Source: an uncultured Bacteroides sp.
Lineage (GTDB): Bacteria > Bacteroidota > Bacteroidia > Bacteroidales > Bacteroidaceae
Reading direction: 5' to 3'
DNA length: 8,603 nucleotides
Assembly: GCA_947071285.1 (NCBI GenBank)
Contig: CAMTFK010000192.1
Location: 1 to 8,603 of the forward strand
The position numbers and the translations under genes were made by a program. Within the stretch, counting starts at the first letter, position 1. Each line of letters opens with the position of its first letter. Below the pieces are notes generated by a model. The model had not been told where the DNA came from. It did not search any database and was given only the letters and a program-made list of their open reading frames with translations. This document shows positions 6,448 to 8,603 of the stretch, piece after piece.

Positions 6448-6576
6448 ATAAAATCTATAATCAGCAAATATATCCGGGGAGATGTCACTGCCATCAAGAA
6501 TGATTCAACTGCACATCGGACGGTTACTATCTATAAAGACACTATTTATTCCGGCAACGACGAAGTATATCCTTAA
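6448..6576 (+). pseudogene. Possible 3' remnant of a lost gene
   Basis: A plus-strand frame of 42 codons plus TAA runs from just after a TAG (6445-6447), with no ATG, GTG or TTG to start it. The peptide (…RGDVTAIKND, then TVTIYKDTIYSGNDEVYP at the end) has the look and codon choice of genuine Bacteroides coding sequence, unlike the AT-rich DNA on its left. An in-frame ATG at 6436 is separated only by that TAG. The stop lies one base before the end of the minus-strand lipoprotein gene. It could be the tail of a degraded gene; chance is not excluded. I do not recognise the family. Confidence 0.3.
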
Positions 6577-6577
6577 T

Positions 6578-7666
6578 TTAAATCCTCTTCCACCGAAGAT
6601 ATTTTTTCCAGCAATAACCTGCTAATAGCAAGAAGAATAGTATAGTAACACCAAACGTCCAATAATTAACTGTACGAGACTCTACTATCAGTGTATAGTC
6701 ACTATCCAAAAGGCGGAAAGCGTCTATCTTCCAGATAAGTAAACTGCCTTTTTGCATAGCTGCATTAGTAAAAATAACCCTTCCGGGCATAGATAATTCG
6801 AATTGTACAGCATATCCGAAAAGCTCTGCAATTTGTCCTTTCTTCTCAAACAATTCATCCATTGATTTTCTGTCTGACTTATATAAGTCCGAAAAGGATT
6901 TTGTCCGGCTGAATTCATCCAGATAATTGCACACTTTCTCAGGTGATCCTTCATCATCGGCATCCTTTCCGGAAAAGTACTTCCCATAGACGGGTTCCTT
7001 CAAACCCGCCAATTGGCGCACAAAAGCCGTATCTCCTTTTTGAGTTACAAAGTGAAGAATTACTTCATAACTAAGTTCATATTGGCTACGATTATACCAT
7101 TTCCAGAATTTCGCTTCAATATCATCCAGCATATTCTTCTGTTCGATACCATTCAATCCGCTCAAAGCTTCCGTATCACCACGGAACCATATCTGCTGTT
7201 CTTCTTTGGTCAGATACTTCTCAAGAGGTACGGGACCTTTATCTGGCAATTCGCTATACGTAGCCGTATATTCGTAGTAGGTATAGAACCAACGGAAACT
7301 CTTCCGGAGCTTTTCAGCCGGAACTGCCAAAGGATGCATATACTCCTTTCCGTCCAAAGTACTGAAAGGCTCGGAACCAACCGTTGGATAAGTCCGCCTT
7401 ACTCTTACATTCAGCTTCTCTTCATCTCCCCAACAGTTGAATTTAATAACGGAATCAAGTTTATCCAGCTCCCATCCTGAAGTTATCCGGAACAGAAACG
7501 GATTGTGTGTCCTGTCCCCTGCCAGGAAAGCAGAATCGCCATATGCATACACTTCTCTATACATGCTGCCATCACTATTTACCTGAGAAACCATCCGGTA
7601 ATAAGTACCACAAGAGGTCATACCGAGCAGCAATACAATTGCTGCAATCCATTTACTTGTTCTCAT
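6578..7666 (-). CDS. Lipoprotein with C-terminal TM anchor, in ECF sigma operon
   Basis: A 362-residue protein of unknown function. The N-terminus is a lipoprotein signal peptide with a good lipobox (MTSC, Cys19). Residues 20-330 are a mixed polar domain, probably periplasmic, rich in Tyr, Trp and charged residues, opening with GTYYRMVSQVNSDGSMYREV. A single hydrophobic helix (~336-353, WTFGVTILFFLLLAGYCW) is followed by a basic tail (KKYLRWKRI), predicting a cytoplasmic C-terminus. The protein would thus be held in the inner membrane at both ends, unusual for a lipoprotein. The residues after Cys19 (GTYYRM) lack an obvious acidic export signal, which agrees with inner-membrane retention. It begins 11 bases after the probable anti-sigma gene, so it is the third gene of the operon and may sense or relay an envelope signal to that protein (inference). 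Confidence 0.75.
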   Translation of the reverse strand: MRTSKWIAAIVLLLGMTSCGTYYRMVSQVNSDGSMYREVYAYGDSAFLAGDRTHNPFLFRITSGWELDKLDSVIKFNCWGDEEKLNVRVRRTYPTVGSEPFSTLDGKEYMHPLAVPAEKLRKSFRWFYTYYEYTATYSELPDKGPVPLEKYLTKEEQQIWFRGDTEALSGLNGIEQKNMLDDIEAKFWKWYNRSQYELSYEVILHFVTQKGDTAFVRQLAGLKEPVYGKYFSGKDADDEGSPEKVCNYLDEFSRTKSFSDLYKSDRKSMDELFEKKGQIAELFGYAVQFELSMPGRVIFTNAAMQKGSLLIWKIDAFRLLDSDYTLIVESRTVNYWTFGVTILFFLLLAGYCWKKYLRWKRI

Positions 7667-7677
7667 AATGATCCTGT

Positions 7678-8085
7678 TTAATAAGTTTTCTTTGTTAATT
7701 CCATCACTCTGCTTTTCCTCAGTTTTCTGAGTTGCATATATTGGCGGGACAGGTAATCGCTTTTCTCAGAAAACCTCATCTTCTCCCAGCCTTCCGGCAA
7801 GGAGTAAGCATTATTCTCTTGCAAACGATATCCCTCCATCGACCTCACATCACAAGGAACCGGAGTGAAAAGAGTTTCACCCACCAATAAGCACAACAGT
7901 AATCCTGCGGCGATTCCGGACAGCCAACCGGCAACTAACAATTTCTTTTTCTTTCTTCTTCGGAAAGATGTCCGGGCTACCCGTTGCAGAATATTCGCAG
8001 TCAGTTCATCCGGATTGCTCATCACAGGCTGTTTACCTCTGATTTCAGCCAGCCATTCTTCATAATGTCTATCATCTTGTTTCAT
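7678..8085 (-). CDS. Probable single-pass anti-sigma factor
   Basis: A 135-residue protein. A cytoplasmic N-terminus of ~48 residues (HYEEWLAEIRGKQPVMSNPDELTANILQRV) ends in the basic cluster RRRKKKK. One TM helix follows (~49-69, LLVAGWLSGIAAGLLLCLLVG), then a ~65-residue periplasmic tail with basic residues near its end. The positive cluster places the N-terminus inside. No zinc-binding H-x3-C-x2-C motif of classical ZAS anti-sigma factors is present. The main evidence for function is position: its ATG overlaps the sigma factor stop by 4 bp (ATGA), which suggests translational coupling. It would bind and hold back the sigma factor until signalled. It could instead be a structural partner of the lipoprotein. 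Confidence 0.65.
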   Translation of the reverse strand: MKQDDRHYEEWLAEIRGKQPVMSNPDELTANILQRVARTSFRRRKKKKLLVAGWLSGIAAGLLLCLLVGETLFTPVPCDVRSMEGYRLQENNAYSLPEGWEKMRFSEKSDYLSRQYMQLRKLRKSRVMELTKKTY

Positions 8086-8603
8086 AAGCCTGCATCTATT
8101 TGATTCATTTTATCTCGAATATGTTTCCGGGCCAGGTAAAGAGTACTCTTAATTATTCCGGCGGACAGCCCGGTAATAGTCTGCACTTCCGATACATCCA
8201 GTTCTTCAATATCCCTCAACGTAAAAATCAGTCTTTGCTGGGGAGACAGTTCACCGGTATATTTCAGAATAAGTTCTTTCAATTGCCTGTTGGATACAGT
8301 CAATTCTATATTATCATCAGATGAAATACTGGTAGGGCAAGAATAACCGACATCATTATCGAGCGGTGAATGGCGCAAAGAGCGCAGGCGGTCATAACAG
8401 GTATTGCAGGCAATTTTATAAAGCCAGGTAGAAAAACGGGCTTTGGCATCGTATTTATCCAATGCCAGCCACACCTTTACAAAGGTTTCCTGCACCATAT
8501 CCTTGGCTTCGTCTTCGTCGCACAGCAACCGGAATGCAAGCCGGAATACAAGCGGCTGAAACTCAGAGAGCAGAAGAGAAAATGCATTCGTATCTTCTCT
8601 TCT
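8082..8603 (-). CDS. ECF sigma-70 factor (5' end cut by the window)
   Basis: A group 4 RNA polymerase sigma factor. The frame runs open to the window end, so the start lies outside; 173 codons and the TGA stop are visible. The first visible residues (RREDTNAFSLLLSEFQPLV) lead into region 2 (LAFRLLCDEDEAKDMVQETF, VKVWLALDKYD, FSTWLYKIACNTCYDRLRSL), which binds core polymerase and the -10 element. After a linker, region 4 (LSPQQRLIFTLRDIEELDVS, EVQTITGLSAGIIKSTLYLA, RKHIRDKM) has the -35-binding HTH. A TTG at 8526-8528 could be mistaken for a start, but it lies inside region 2 and would cut the protein. Only a few N-terminal residues are probably missing. It is the first of three genes, overlapping the probable anti-sigma gene by 4 bp. 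Its regulon is unknown. Confidence 0.92.
   Translation of the reverse strand, partial: RREDTNAFSLLLSEFQPLVFRLAFRLLCDEDEAKDMVQETFVKVWLALDKYDAKARFSTWLYKIACNTCYDRLRSLRHSPLDNDVGYSCPTSISSDDNIELTVSNRQLKELILKYTGELSPQQRLIFTLRDIEELDVSEVQTITGLSAGIIKSTLYLARKHIRDKMNQIDAGL

Noticed and set aside
6444..6458. ATAGAT-AAA-ATCTAT hairpin as terminator of the sigma operon
   Set aside because: The stem is six mostly A-T pairs with a 3-base loop and no T-run; too weak to call.
7013..7480. 155-codon plus-strand ORF opposite the lipoprotein gene
   Set aside because: It is antisense to a gene with signal peptide, anchor and operon context, and resembles no protein family.
8526..8528. TTG start for the sigma factor
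   Set aside because: The frame continues upstream with good region 2 sequence to the window end, so the gene is simply cut by the edge.

Overview
The window looks like chromosomal DNA of a Bacteroides-type bacterium (order Bacteroidales). The support is an anaerobe's rubrerythrin, TPR regulators with LuxR-like ends, short lipoproteins beside an ECF sigma factor, little Shine-Dalgarno signal, and several -7 elements of the Bacteroides form TAnnTTTG. The species cannot be fixed from what is here. No tRNA, rRNA, CRISPR array, insertion sequence or phage gene was seen.

Layout. (1) Positions 1-117 are non-coding and hold a tandem heptamer array and a 12-bp inverted repeat. (2) Positions 118-1805 carry three minus-strand genes: a LytTR response regulator with a degenerate receiver, a small membrane protein with a PH-like domain, and a 119-residue LuxR-like HTH protein. 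(3) After a 215-bp divergent intergenic region, the plus strand carries a 639-residue TPR/transmembrane/HTH regulator (2021-3940). (4) nadB (L-aspartate oxidase, 4018-5589) follows on plus with its own -7 element. It converges on rubrerythrin (5737-6315, minus), with a strong stem-loop between the two. (5) Positions 6448-6576 hold a plus-strand reading frame without a start, possibly a gene remnant. (6) Positions 6578-8603 are a minus-strand operon: ECF sigma factor (cut by the window end), a one-TM probable anti-sigma factor overlapping it by 4 bp, and a 362-residue lipoprotein with a second, C-terminal membrane anchor.

How they work together. Two regulatory modules flank two housekeeping or stress genes. 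The first module is the most interesting. The small HTH protein aligns without gaps, by eye, to the cytoplasmic end of the divergently encoded TPR regulator, so a sensor and a free-standing copy of its output domain sit back to back. A membrane PH-like protein and a phosphorylation-deficient LytTR regulator follow on the same strand. The second module has the arrangement of a cell-envelope signalling circuit: sigma, membrane anti-sigma and double-anchored lipoprotein. NadB makes iminoaspartate for NAD synthesis and rubrerythrin detoxifies peroxide. Their adjacency is convergent and need not mean a shared function.
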